A stretch of 64,000 nucleotides of DNA from M2408 sp040386975. GTDB lineage: Bacteria > Bacteroidota > Bacteroidia > Flavobacteriales_D > Crocinitomicaceae. Of the stretch, positions 35,431-45,637 are shown one piece after another. The notes under the pieces are model-generated. The model saw nothing but the letters and a program-made list of their open reading frames with translations. It did no database searches and was not told the origin of the DNA. The position numbers and the translations under genes were made by a program. The first letter of the stretch is position 1; each line of letters starts with the position of its first letter. The stretch covers positions 74,315 through 138,314 of the forward strand of contig JAZKEO010000013.1 in assembly GCA_040386975.1 (NCBI GenBank). Direction: 5' to 3'.

Positions 35431-36441
35431 TTATAATTCAATATTTAAAGACGTATTAGATGAATATTTTTGAATTACATCTTCTGAAATCTTGGTTTCA
35501 TTTTGCAAATTCATGCAGTTAAAATGTTTTTTTGGACACGATTTAAAACCAATTTTTGAACAAGGGCGACAAGACAAGTTCTCAACTTGATGAATAGAAT
35601 AATTTTCTTGATTTTGAGGCATGTAAGGATACATTCCGAGTTCAGGAACAGTATTTCCCCAAACACTCACAATTTTTTTATTGAATGCAGATGCGATGTG
35701 CATCAAACCAGTATCGTGTGTCAATAAAACTTCTGCTTGTTTCACTATGCTCGCTGATTGATTCAAATTGTATTTTCCACAAGCAGAAAAAATTACTTTT
35801 TCAGGAAAATGTTTTAAAAGTTGTTCTGCAAGAATAGAATCATTTTTATCCCCAAGTAGAACTAATGGAATATCCATTTTTTCTATGATATCTATTAACT
35901 TTTCTTTTGTTAAACGTTTTGTTGCATATTGAGCTCCAAGAGCAATAGCGACATATTTATTAAGTTCAAACTCTTGTTTCATATTTATTTCATCTTCAGC
36001 AGGAATAAAATAATCGCAAGGTTTTAAATCGTTTTTGACATTAAAAAATTTCACGGCTTCAAAATACCTTTCAACAATGTGTTTATCGGGCATCAAATTT
36101 TTCTTTAAATACACCAAAATCCATTTTTTGAAATTTAATTTAGGAAAAGAAAAACTTTTTTTATTGAGTTGAGTTTTTAGTTTTAATGTTCTAATATTAT
36201 TGTGTAAGTCAATAACATAATCGTAATTTTCTGCTTTTAAAAGAGATAAAATTTCAGCCGTTTTTTTTTCGAAACAAATCAGTTTATCTATATTAGGATT
36301 ATTTATTAAAATCGTTTTGAACTTTGATTTCGTCAAATAATGAATTTCAAGACCTTCGATTTGTTGTTTCATACAACGAATCACAGGACTTGTCAAAACA
36401 ATATCACCAATCGAACTAAAACGTAAAACTAGAATTTTCAC
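35431..36441 (-). CDS. Glycosyltransferase family 9 (heptosyltransferase-like)
   Basis: A 336-residue GT-B enzyme of family 9. The start KILVLRFSSIGDIVLTSPVI is the classic heptosyltransferase N-terminus. VAIALGAQYATKRLTKEK and LLTHDTGLMHIASAFNKKIVSVWG form the donor-binding C-terminal half. A cysteine-rich segment (LSCRPCSKIGFKSCPKKHFNCM) follows, as in many of this family. It likely adds a sugar to lipopolysaccharide core. The start codon is GTG at 36441; a near-consensus TACATTTA stands four bases before it. Confidence 0.9.
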   Translation of the reverse strand: MKILVLRFSSIGDIVLTSPVIRCMKQQIEGLEIHYLTKSKFKTILINNPNIDKLICFEKKTAEILSLLKAENYDYVIDLHNNIRTLKLKTQLNKKSFSFPKLNFKKWILVYLKKNLMPDKHIVERYFEAVKFFNVKNDLKPCDYFIPAEDEINMKQEFELNKYVAIALGAQYATKRLTKEKLIDIIEKMDIPLVLLGDKNDSILAEQLLKHFPEKVIFSACGKYNLNQSASIVKQAEVLLTHDTGLMHIASAFNKKIVSVWGNTVPELGMYPYMPQNQENYSIHQVENLSCRPCSKIGFKSCPKKHFNCMNLQNETKISEDVIQKYSSNTSLNIEL

Positions 36442-36468
36442 GATGTAAATGTAGTGAATATAAACAAA

Positions 36469-36499
36469 AAAACCACCCGCCTAATTGACGAGTGGTTTT
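36469..36499 (-). terminator. Terminator of the T9SS gene at 36539
   Basis: AAAACCAC (36469-36476) pairs with GTGGTTTT (36492-36499), extended by CG/CG after one C-A mismatch; the minus strand then has a T run. It is a diverged copy of the hairpin at 39644-39674. Confidence 0.75.
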
Positions 36500-36538
36500 A
36501 TTATTAGATTTAAAATCTACTTTAGCTTTCGCTAAAAA

Positions 36539-39500
36539 TTATTTTCTGATAACTAATTTTTCTGTAACGATTCCGTTTGTTGTTGCAAAATTAACAACAT
36601 AGATTCCGTTAGCGAAAGATGTAGTGTTTACAGATACATTATGAGAACCTGCAGTTTTGCTTCCTAAGTTAGAAGTATAAACAACTTTTCCTGATAAATC
36701 AGAAATTGAAACATTTACTTTAGACTCATTTTTCAAAGCATATTCAATAGCAACATTTTCAGCTGCTGGATTTGGATATACAGAGAAATAAGAGAATGCA
36801 GTGTTTTCAGTAATTCCTACACCTTGAACAACTTTACAAGTTGAAGTATCAGAACAAGAACCAACTGTAACGATAACTTGGTAACTTCCATTTACTGTAG
36901 CACTAAATGTTTGAGTTGTAGCTAAAGAAACTGTTGGAGCAGCACAATCAACCCACTTGTAACTTGCACCAGCTTGGTCAGCTGACATGTCAACTGTGTT
37001 AGCAGATTGAGTAACAGTTACGATAACTGGAGCAGCAACAGTAACCGTTATTGAATTTGAAGTTGTTCCATTTACACATGTATAAATTCCTGAAACTGTA
37101 GCTGTATAAGTTTGACTTGTAGCACCAGAAATATTAGTACCATCCATTTGCCATTGGTTTCCTAAAACTTTTGTTGATGTTAAATCAACAGTTTCACCAG
37201 CACATACACTTGTATTTCCTATTGCAGAAATAGCTAAAGGTAAGGTAACTGTTGTACAAGTAGATAAAGCAGAACAACCATTTAAAGATACTTCAACAGA
37301 ATAATCACCATCTGTTGATGGAGTAAATGTTTGTGTTGATGCTAAAGAAACTGTAGGAGCTAAACAATTAGCCCACATATATGTTACACCAGGTGTTGCC
37401 TCTGTTGCAGTCAAAATGATTGTTCCACTAACCGTATTGTCTAATATAACAGTTTGTACAGTAATTATTTCTGAAGTATCTAAACCAACAACCACATAAT
37501 AATCTCCTGCAATACTTACATTAAGTGTTTGATTTGTTTCACCAACTAATGGTGCATTATTAAAGTTCCATTGATTTCCTGTTACTTTACTTGAAGAAAG
37601 AGTTAAAGTTTCACCTGAACATAAAATATTATTATTTGTATTTGTTGAACTTACAATTATTGGTGCAGTAAAATTCACACAAGGAGCTGTTGCTGAACAA
37701 CCATTCAAAGAAATTTGAACTTGATAATCTCCATCTAACATCGGTGAGAAATCTGCAGAAGTTTCACCTGTAATAACTGAACTGTTTGAACAATCAATCC
37801 ATTGAAATGTAGCAGATGAATTTGTTTCAGCTGATAATAAATCATAACCCAAAGTTAAAATATTTGTGTTAATTACTTGAACAGATGCTGATACTGAAGG
37901 AGAAGTATTACCACCAGCAGTTACACTATATATTCCAGCTGCAGTTACAACCAAAGTGTCATTTGTTTCACCAGTAATAGGATTTCCATTTAAATTCCAT
38001 TGATTTCCTGCTAACTCTGAAGAAACTAAAGTCATTGAACCGCCTGAACAAAAAGTATAACTTGGATTAGAAGATGTAATCGTTACTGGAACAGATAAAT
38101 TCATTCTAACAATAGGAGTACTAGTTGTATAATACCACGTATTATCAGTACCATCTAAATAATAAGTTGTTTGAGCTTCAGAAATTCCAGAAGTACCAAC
38201 AATTAAATCATCAGTAGCTCCACCATCACCTAAACTTCCAGCAACTAACAAATAAGATTGACCAGCAGTTAAATCAACTGCACTTAGTAAATCTAAACTA
38301 AGAAGAGTTCCTAAATCGTCAGTTGTAATTGTATATGTGTTTGATTCTTCCATAAAAACAAAATCACCTGTGGCATTATCGATAGAATATAAACGTAAAT
38401 AAACTTGAGCTCCAACAACAGTTGATGAACGAATCCAAACGCTTCCAGAGTTTGTTTGTGCATTAGTAAAAATATCAAAAACATTTCCAACCTCATAGGC
38501 TTCACCTTGATTATATGAACCTCCAGTTACTATATTTTTATCTCTGGCATAAACTGAACTTGTTACTTCAATATAATCACCTGATAAAATATTGTTTAAT
38601 GGTTCCGCATCAGTGTTAGGTGAACTAACAGAAAAAGATGGGTTGTAAACATTTAGTGAATTGGAAGGAGTAAATGAAATATTTGCATCAATAGTATCAG
38701 TAGCACCTGGAGCTAAAGTCATTTGATTACTTGTATTTGTAAAAGAAGCCTCTGTTATAGTTGTGTTTAATACAATTCCTGATTGGGCTAATGCACCAAT
38801 ATTTTTTGCTACAACAGAAAAATCAATTGGTTGAACCTGTGAGCTTGGAACTTGACTGTAAGGTAATCTTACACCATAATTTCCAGTAGTTCCCCAATAT
38901 GAAGAGTTAACGATTAGATCATAATCATAAGTTTCAATGATTTTTAAATCATCAATAGCCCAAAACCAATCCCATGCACCTTGATATTGAAAAGCAATTT
39001 TAACTTGTGATTGATTTGCTGCAACAGATGAAATGTTTATCTGTTCAATAGCTGGATTTTCAGTATTTGTATTAACAGACATTCCTTCATTTGCTGTAAA
39101 AGCCGTCCATGAAACGCCATTGTCATTACTTACCAAAACGGTTGTTGTTTCTTGGTATCTTCTATGTGCTTGTTCAAAAGTTAACGAAACGTTTGCATAT
39201 GCTGATAAATCAATTGTTCCTGTATAAGTGATTGTTGCATCTTGTGAATTTCCTTGACCTTGAGCATCAGAATCAATAATCGCATATCCATTATTTAAAG
39301 TAGTAAATGCAAAGGGTCTAAATTCGGATCTTGGTGCTGCATTTGGATCCGTTGAAATAGTCCAATCAGCACTTGGAGAACTTGAATTTGTCATCGACCA
39401 ATTTGCTGGATTAGAAAAATCATCTTGCCAAACGACAGATTTATTGTAAGCTAAATGTTGTTTTTCTTGTTTGTCACTTAGATGAATGCTTTTCTTGGAA

Positions 39501-39580
39501 AGTTCCTTTGAAACTTTTGTCTGAGCATTAATAACCCCCGTAGAACATAGAAGGAATAAAAAGTAAGATATTTTTTTCAT
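36539..39580 (-). CDS. Secreted multi-Ig protein with T9SS type A sorting domain
   Basis: A 1013-residue exported protein. After the signal peptide (KISYFLFLLCSTGVINAQ) comes a lectin/MAM-like beta-sandwich near residues 50-220 (WQDDFSNPANWSMTNSSS; YKFQYQGAWDWFWAIDD-like end), then several Ig-like repeats with the cores TLSSSKVTGNQWNFN and GETNQTLNVSIAGDYYVVV. The last 80 residues (YFSVYPNPAAENVAIEYAL to GIVTEKLVIRK) are a type A T9SS sorting domain, almost identical to that of the next gene. It is a tandem paralogue of 39713-42818 with its own terminator; probably a surface or extracellular binding protein. Confidence 0.9.
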   Translation of the reverse strand: MKKISYFLFLLCSTGVINAQTKVSKELSKKSIHLSDKQEKQHLAYNKSVVWQDDFSNPANWSMTNSSSPSADWTISTDPNAAPRSEFRPFAFTTLNNGYAIIDSDAQGQGNSQDATITYTGTIDLSAYANVSLTFEQAHRRYQETTTVLVSNDNGVSWTAFTANEGMSVNTNTENPAIEQINISSVAANQSQVKIAFQYQGAWDWFWAIDDLKIIETYDYDLIVNSSYWGTTGNYGVRLPYSQVPSSQVQPIDFSVVAKNIGALAQSGIVLNTTITEASFTNTSNQMTLAPGATDTIDANISFTPSNSLNVYNPSFSVSSPNTDAEPLNNILSGDYIEVTSSVYARDKNIVTGGSYNQGEAYEVGNVFDIFTNAQTNSGSVWIRSSTVVGAQVYLRLYSIDNATGDFVFMEESNTYTITTDDLGTLLSLDLLSAVDLTAGQSYLLVAGSLGDGGATDDLIVGTSGISEAQTTYYLDGTDNTWYYTTSTPIVRMNLSVPVTITSSNPSYTFCSGGSMTLVSSELAGNQWNLNGNPITGETNDTLVVTAAGIYSVTAGGNTSPSVSASVQVINTNILTLGYDLLSAETNSSATFQWIDCSNSSVITGETSADFSPMLDGDYQVQISLNGCSATAPCVNFTAPIIVSSTNTNNNILCSGETLTLSSSKVTGNQWNFNNAPLVGETNQTLNVSIAGDYYVVVGLDTSEIITVQTVILDNTVSGTIILTATEATPGVTYMWANCLAPTVSLASTQTFTPSTDGDYSVEVSLNGCSALSTCTTVTLPLAISAIGNTSVCAGETVDLTSTKVLGNQWQMDGTNISGATSQTYTATVSGIYTCVNGTTSNSITVTVAAPVIVTVTQSANTVDMSADQAGASYKWVDCAAPTVSLATTQTFSATVNGSYQVIVTVGSCSDTSTCKVVQGVGITENTAFSYFSVYPNPAAENVAIEYALKNESKVNVSISDLSGKVVYTSNLGSKTAGSHNVSVNTTSFANGIYVVNFATTNGIVTEKLVIRK

Positions 39581-39643
39581 AGTTAATTTTTTTAATATGC
39601 GTAAAGTTACAATTTTTTTTAATAAAAAGTTAATGAAATAAAA

Positions 39644-39674
39644 AAAACCACTCGTTAATTTAACGAGTGGTTTT
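39644..39674 (-). terminator. Terminator of the T9SS gene at 39713
   Basis: AAAACCACTCGTTAA (39644-39658) and TTAACGAGTGGTTTT (39660-39674) form a perfect 15-bp stem with a one-base centre; on the minus strand it is followed by a T run. Confidence 0.8.
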
Positions 39675-39712
39675 CAGTTAGATAAAATCTATTCTTTAGT
39701 TTATACTCAAAA

Positions 39713-42700
39713 TTATTTTCTGATAACTAATTTTTCAGTAACAATTCCGTTTGTTGTTGCAAAATTAACAACATAGATACCGTTTGCGAAAGATGTAGTG
39801 TTTACAGATAAGTTATGAGAACCTGCAGTTTTACTTCCTAAGTTAGAAGTATAAACAACTTTTCCTGATAAATCAGAAATTGAAACATTCACTTTAGACT
39901 CATTTTTCAAAGCATAATCAATAGCAACGTTTTCAGCAGCTGGATTTGGATATACTGAGAAAGAAGAAAAGGCTTCATTTTCTGTAATTCCTAAACCTAC
40001 AACTGCAAAACAAGTTGAAATATCTGTACATGAACTAAGTGTTACATGAACTTGGTAAGTCCCATTTGCAGTTGCTGTAAACGCTTGAGTTGTAGCAACT
40101 GTATCGTTAGAAGCACAATCTGTCCAAATATAAGTTGCTCCACTTGTCGTTTCGTTAGATAACATTATTGAACCACCTTGACCAGTTTGAGTTGCTGTTA
40201 AATTAATCGAAACCATCGTTACTGTTATTGCATTTGAAGAGTTTCCATTTACAACACATGTGTAAGTACCTGCAGCTGTTACAGTAATTGATTGTGTTGT
40301 AGCACCATTTGACCAAAGATTTCCAATAGCTTCAGATGATGTTAAAACAACATTTCCATTTGGACATAAAGTAGTACTCCCTGCTGCTGAAATAGAGAAA
40401 GGAATATCTACTGGTGTACAAGTAGATGTTACCGAACAACCACCCAATGTTACTTCAACTGAATAATCACCATCAGAAGCCGGAGTGAATGATTGAGATG
40501 TTTCACCAATAATAACAGTTGGAGTTGCATTACAATCCATCATCCATTGATAAGTTGCATTACCTGCTTGTGTAGCAGATAAAGTTGTTCCAGTTAAACT
40601 TACTGAATTATCTAATGAAAGTACGGTTACCACAATATCTTGACTTGTTTGTGTTCCATTCGTAACGGTATAAGTTCCAGCAGCAGTAACAGTAATTACA
40701 TCTGTTGTTCCAATAACATTTGTTCCATCAGACCAAGTATTTCCTCCTGCGATATTAGATGATAAAGTCAAAGAACTTCCTGGACAAAGAACGTTATCAA
40801 AATCACTTGATGTTACAGCTAAAGTAATAGAAAAAGTTGTACAAGGAGATACTGCAACACATCCATTTAATGAAACCTCTACTTGATAATTACCAGACAG
40901 TAAAGGTGAAAATACATTTGATGTAGCTCCATTAATAACTGAACTGTTTGAACAATCAATCCACTGATAAGTAGCATCAATATTGGATTCAGAAGAAACC
41001 AAATTTGTAGTGAATACATTCACACCTGTATTTATAATTTGGATAGAAGCCGATACTGATGGAGAGGTAAATCCAGCAGCTGTTACACTATAAATTCCAG
41101 CACTTGTTACAACAAGTGTATCATTTGTTTCTCCAACGATTGGAGATCCATTTAAATTCCATTGATTTCCTGCCGCTTCAGAAGACACTAAAGTCATAGA
41201 ACCACCCGCACAAAAAGTATAACTAGGGTTTGAAGAAGAAATTGTTACTGGAACTACTAAATNNNNNNNNNNAATTCATTCTAACTATTGGCGTACTAGT
41301 TGAATAATACCATGTTCCATCTGTTCCATCTAAATAATATGTTGTTTGAGCTTCGGATGAACCAGAAGTTCCAACAATTAAGTCATCTGTTGCTCCACCG
41401 TCACCCAAAGTTCCGGCAACCAATAAATATGATTGACCAGCAGTTAAATCAACAACACTTTGTAAATCTAATGTTACTAAAGTGCCTAAATCAGCCGCAG
41501 TAACAGTGTAAGGAGCTGATTCTTCCATAAAAATAAAATCTCCAGTAGCTAAATCAATAGAGTAAACACGAACATATATCTGTGCACCTTCTGTTGATGT
41601 AGAACGAACCCATACACTTCCAGAATTTATTTGTGCATTTGAAAAAATATCAAAGATATTTCCAACTTCAAAAGCTTCACCTTGGTTATAAGTACCGCCA
41701 TCAATAACAGTTTTATCACGAGCATAAACAGAATTTGTAACCTCAAAAGGAGTACCAACTAATAAATTATCAACAGGATCTATATCAGTTTGTGATGAAG
41801 TTACAGAATAAGATGGATTATAAACATTTAAAGAACTAGATGGTGTAAATGAAGCACTTGCGCTTAAAGTGTCAAATTGACCAGAAATAATTGTTGTTAA
41901 ACCTCCAGTATTTGTAAATCCACCTTCAGGGATTGAAGTATTTAAGACTACATCTCCTTGGTTTAAACCTCCTGTATTCTCAGCAATAACCGAAAAGTCA
42001 ATTGGTTGAACTTGTGAACTTGGGATTTGAGTATAAGGTAATCTTACTTCCCATGCTCCCATTGTACCCCAATAATCAACATTTGCAATTAAACTATAGT
42101 CGTTAGGTATAATTAACTGAATATCATCTACTTGCCAAAAATAATGAGAACTTGCACCAGCAATTCCATCAAAATTAAATCTGAATTGAAAATTTTGTAA
42201 ATTCGTTGCACCAGCTAAATACGTATTTAAGTTTACTTCTTTAACAACAGTTCCAGAAAGATCGTTAACCGCAATTCCAGGTGCTGTAACATCAAAACTT
42301 GTAAAGGTTGTAAAACCATCTGTTGAGACTTCTACTTGAGGAATAAAAGCTGCAGAACAACAAGTTCTATATTCATGTTGAAATTTAATGTTAATCGAAG
42401 TATTTCCAGTTAAATCAATTACTGGAGACACCAAGCTACCTATTCTATTTGCATATGGCTGTGCAGGATTAGATAAATCAGCATCAAAAATCATAAAACC
42501 ATTAGCAGCTGTTGAAGATTCTATTTTATCTGCATTTGTGGCAGAAGAATACGTTCCATCTGGGCCATCTAAGTCGAATTGCCAAACTGCACCATCCGCA
42601 CCTGAAGTTGTCCAGTTACTCATCGACCCATCAAATGTTTCATTATAAAGGATCTGACCTCCAGATTTGTTGACTAAAATTGGTTTTTTGTTGTTTTTCA

Positions 42701-42818
42701 CAACACTTTCATCAACTTTTAATCCTTGTTTAACGGATAAATTACTAACAATTTTCTTTTGTGCAAAAGAAATACTCGTTAGACTTAAGCCTAAAATTAA
42801 TAAATACGTTTTTTTCAT
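39713..42818 (-). CDS. Secreted multi-Ig protein with T9SS type A sorting domain, split by an N gap
   Basis: Paralogue of the gene at 36539 with the same plan: signal peptide (YLLILGLSLTSISFAQ), lectin/MAM-like domain (LYNETFDGSMSNW; HYFWQVDDIQ), shared block YNQGEAFEVGNIFDIFSNAQ, Ig-like repeats, and the C-terminal YPNPAAENVAIDYAL to EKLVIRK sorting domain. Ten Ns at 41263-41272 break the frame between TPIVRMN and VVPVTIS. If the flanking ends are merged through their shared three bases (AAT on the plus strand), the join becomes identical to the paralogue and the gene is a single frame of 3093 bases (1030 residues). I treat it as one intact gene. Confidence 0.85.
41263..41272. other. Assembly gap of ten Ns, probably artificial
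   Basis: Ten Ns lie inside the T9SS gene. The left flank ends TACTAAAT and the right begins AATTCATTCT. Overlapping AAT gives TAAATTCATTCTAAC, exactly as in the paralogue at 38096-38110. So no bases need be missing. Confidence 0.8.
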
Positions 42819-43004
42819 AGTTAATTTTATTATAAATAATAGATGTAATTTGACAAAGATAAAATAAAAAAATTATAATTTGCAAATAAAAAAGTGGTTT
42901 TTAACACTTTTAATAACAAGTCTATTTTTATTTAACTAAACCGATTCTCATTGAGATTAAAAAGAGTTTTTGAAATAATAAAACTCAATTCTCAAATAAA
43001 AACT

Positions 43005-43012
43005 TAATTTTG
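43005..43012 (+). promoter_or_regulatory. -7 element (TAATTTTG) of the YicC operon
   Basis: Exact TAnnTTTG match; it overlaps an in-frame TTG at 43010, so translation should begin at the ATG 43058. Confidence 0.4.
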
Positions 43013-43057
43013 TCAAAAATAATTCAGAGTTTTTTTGAATTTTTAAAACACAAAAAA

Positions 43058-43924
43058 ATGTTGCATTCAATGACTGGTTATGGAAAATCTACCGCGGTTT
43101 TCAACGAAAAAACTATTTCCATAGAACTAAAATCTTTAAATAGTAAATCACTTGATTTGTATGTCAAAACGCCAAGTCAATACAGAGATAAGGAGCTTGT
43201 AATCAGAAAATTAATTGGAGAATCACTAGAAAGAGGAAAAATTGATGTTTCTGTTTCTATTGAAAATTCTGTTAACTCAAAAAATATTGAAATCAATAAG
43301 GATTTAGCTTTAGTTTACTACAATGATTTAAAAAAATTAAATGAATTAACAGGAAATAATTCAACTGATTACCTTCCTTTGATTCTCAAAATGCCAGATA
43401 TTTTCACACAAACTACAGAAGAAATTTCACAAGAAGAAATTGATTTTTTGATAAATTTAACACAAACAGCTTGTCAAAATTTAAATGAATTCCGTAAACA
43501 AGAAGGTGAAGCTTTAGCAACAGAGTTTACTGAAAGAATTGAAGAAATTAGATCTTTGTTAAAAGCAATCGAGCCTTTTGAAAATTTGAGAATTGAAACC
43601 ATCAAGGAAAAAATCCGTAAAGGTTTGGAGGAACTTGATAACACAAATTTAGACGAAAGTCGTTTGCAGCAAGAATTGATTTATTATTTAGAAAAATTAG
43701 ACGTTTCAGAAGAAAAAATGAGACTTACCAATCATTTGGATTATTTTTTAGAAACAATGAAAATTCCAGCTTCAGGTAGAAAATTAGGTTTCATAACACA
43801 AGAAATTGGACGTGAAATAAATACTCTAGGAAGTAAATCGAATCATGCTGAAATGCAAAAAATTGTTGTCAATATGAAAGATAGTCTTGAAAAAATAAAG
43901 GAACAAATTTTAAATACTTTGTAA
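43058..43924 (+). CDS. YicC/YloC family protein (endoribonuclease-like)
   Basis: A 288-residue cytoplasmic protein of the YicC family. The start LHSMTGYGKST is the hallmark of the N-terminal domain, and the C-terminal DUF1732 part is MKIPASGRKLGFITQEIGREINTLGSKSNH. E. coli YicC is linked to RNA degradation and has been described as an endoribonuclease; the role here is transferred from the family. ATG 43058 is chosen because an upstream TTG (43010) sits inside the promoter. It heads a block with gmk (15 bp spacing), nadD and GtrA. Confidence 0.9.
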   Translation: MLHSMTGYGKSTAVFNEKTISIELKSLNSKSLDLYVKTPSQYRDKELVIRKLIGESLERGKIDVSVSIENSVNSKNIEINKDLALVYYNDLKKLNELTGNNSTDYLPLILKMPDIFTQTTEEISQEEIDFLINLTQTACQNLNEFRKQEGEALATEFTERIEEIRSLLKAIEPFENLRIETIKEKIRKGLEELDNTNLDESRLQQELIYYLEKLDVSEEKMRLTNHLDYFLETMKIPASGRKLGFITQEIGREINTLGSKSNHAEMQKIVVNMKDSLEKIKEQILNTL

Positions 43925-43939
43925 AACGATTTAAAATCC

Positions 43940-44536
43940 ATGTCGGAAAAAGATATTTTAGAGGGAAACAAACAAGGAAAATGTATCATTTTTTCAGCTC
44001 CATCTGGTGCCGGGAAAACTACGATTGTGCAGTACTTGTTGAACCAAAATTTAGGCTTAGAATTTTCCATTTCTGCTTGTAGCAGGTATCCAAGAAGAAA
44101 TGAAATTGACGGAAAAGACTACAGATTTTTTTCAATAGATGAATTTAACAACAAAATTCAAAACAATGAATTTATCGAATGGGAAGAAGTTTACAAAGAT
44201 AATTTTTACGGGACATTAAAGTCTGAAATTCAACGTATTTGGGGAAATAATCATGCTGTGATATTTGACGTTGACGTTATCGGTGGACTAAATCTCAAAA
44301 AACAATTTAAAGACCAAGCTTTGGCAGTTTTTGTTCAAGCTCCATCCATCGAGGAACTCGAAAAAAGATTGCGTTTCAGAAGCACAGAATCTGAAGAAAA
44401 AATTTTAGTTCGTATGGGAAAAGCAAGACAAGAATTGGAAAAAGCGAGTGAATTTGACATTATTTTAGTAAATGCCGATTTAGAAAAAGCCTGTCAAGAT
44501 GCTTTAATTTTAGTTCGTAATTTTCTTGCAAAATGA
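43940..44536 (+). CDS. gmk: Guanylate kinase
   Basis: Phosphorylates GMP to GDP with ATP. The 198-residue protein has the P-loop APSGAGKTT (residues 20-28), the GMP-binding CSRYPRRNEIDGKDYRF block and EWEEVYKDNFYGT. The last is followed by the DVDVIGGLNLKKQ and LRFRSTESEEKILVRM (lid) motifs. It overlaps nadD by 4 bp (ATGA at 44533), indicating coupled translation. Confidence 0.97.
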   Translation: MSEKDILEGNKQGKCIIFSAPSGAGKTTIVQYLLNQNLGLEFSISACSRYPRRNEIDGKDYRFFSIDEFNNKIQNNEFIEWEEVYKDNFYGTLKSEIQRIWGNNHAVIFDVDVIGGLNLKKQFKDQALAVFVQAPSIEELEKRLRFRSTESEEKILVRMGKARQELEKASEFDIILVNADLEKACQDALILVRNFLAK

Positions 44537-45138
44537 ACATTGGTCTGTATTTCGGAACGTTTAATCCAATTCATGTTGGACATTTAATCATTGCCAATCA
44601 TTTGGCACAAGTTCCTGAATTGGATCAAATTTGGCTTGTTGTATCACCACAAAATCCATTAAAAGCAAAAAATACTTTACTAACTGATTTTCACAGATTA
44701 AGTTTAGTGAAAATTGCTATCGAAGATAATCCAAAATTACGAGCTTCTGATATTGAATTTTCTTTGCCAATTCCAAGTTACACAGTAAATACCTTGGCTC
44801 ATTTGAAAGAAAAATTTCCAAAAGACACTTTTTCTTTGATTCTGGGAGAAGATAATTTGAGAAATTTGCACAAGTGGTTTAATTACGAATACATTTTAGA
44901 TAAGCATAAAATTTACGTTTTTCCAAGAAATTTAACGGAACAGGAAACGAAAGAAGATTTAATTTTAGAAAACGAATTTATTAAAAATCATCCAAATATT
45001 CATTTCTGCCAAGACACGCCCTTGATGAAAATTTCTTCAAGTTATATCCGTGAAGCTATAAGAAAAGGGAAAGATGTACGTTATTTATTGACAGAAGCTG
45101 TTTTTAATTATGTTGATGAAATGAATTTTTATAAATGA
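44533..45138 (+). CDS. nadD: Nicotinate-nucleotide adenylyltransferase
   Basis: Joins nicotinate mononucleotide and ATP to form deamido-NAD in NAD synthesis. The 201-residue protein has the nucleotidyltransferase motif GTFNPIHVGH (8-17), the LWLVVSPQNPLK block typical of NadD, ILGEDNL and the C-terminal ISSSYIREAIRKG. Its start overlaps the gmk stop; GtrA begins 7 bp after its stop. Confidence 0.96.
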   Translation: MNIGLYFGTFNPIHVGHLIIANHLAQVPELDQIWLVVSPQNPLKAKNTLLTDFHRLSLVKIAIEDNPKLRASDIEFSLPIPSYTVNTLAHLKEKFPKDTFSLILGEDNLRNLHKWFNYEYILDKHKIYVFPRNLTEQETKEDLILENEFIKNHPNIHFCQDTPLMKISSSYIREAIRKGKDVRYLLTEAVFNYVDEMNFYK

Positions 45139-45145
45139 ATTTTGA

Positions 45146-45634
45146 ATGAATAAAAAGCCAAATTTTATAGTTAAACTAATTTTTATTATCCTTGATTTCT
45201 TTTATCCATTGGTGAAAAAAATCATGACTAAACAAACGTATTACTATGTTGCCTGTGGAGGAGCAAATACTGTTTTTGGTTTTATTATTTATTATATAAC
45301 GTTTCACTATTTGTTGAATAAAAGTGACTTAGATTTAGGTTTTTACAGTTTCAAACCACACATCGCTTCCTTTTTTGTTTCCTTTGGAATTACATTTCCT
45401 TTGGGCTTTTTATTAAGTAAATACGTCGTTTGGAGTGAAAGTTATTTGGCGGGAAACAAGCAACTTGGCAGGTACATTTTTTTCCTTGTTGTGTTTGTTG
45501 GGATGAATTATGGACTTCTGAAATTATTTGTAGAAGTTTTTTATTGGTGGCCAATGCCGAGCCAAATTTTAACAACCTCCATTATACTTGTTTTCAGTTA
45601 TTTATCTCAAAAATATTATTCGTTTAAACATTGA
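45146..45634 (+). CDS. GtrA family membrane protein
   Basis: A 162-residue protein with four hydrophobic helices, matching the GtrA family: YYVACGGANTVFGFIIYY, ASFFVSFGITFPLGFLLSKYVVW and the C-terminal STIILVFSYLSQKYYSF. GtrA proteins are thought to help move lipid-linked sugars or act with glycosyltransferases in surface polysaccharide modification. It is the last gene of the YicC-gmk-nadD block. It ends 3 bp before the stop of topB on the other strand. Confidence 0.88.
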   Translation: MNKKPNFIVKLIFIILDFFYPLVKKIMTKQTYYYVACGGANTVFGFIIYYITFHYLLNKSDLDLGFYSFKPHIASFFVSFGITFPLGFLLSKYVVWSESYLAGNKQLGRYIFFLVVFVGMNYGLLKLFVEVFYWWPMPSQILTTSIILVFSYLSQKYYSFKH

Positions 45635-45637
45635 GAT

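Noticed and set aside
41223..41265. C-terminal FSSSSNNFFFKP tail of the left half of the T9SS gene
   Set aside because: It arises by reading through the Ns in the wrong frame; the true frame continues as VVPVTIS.
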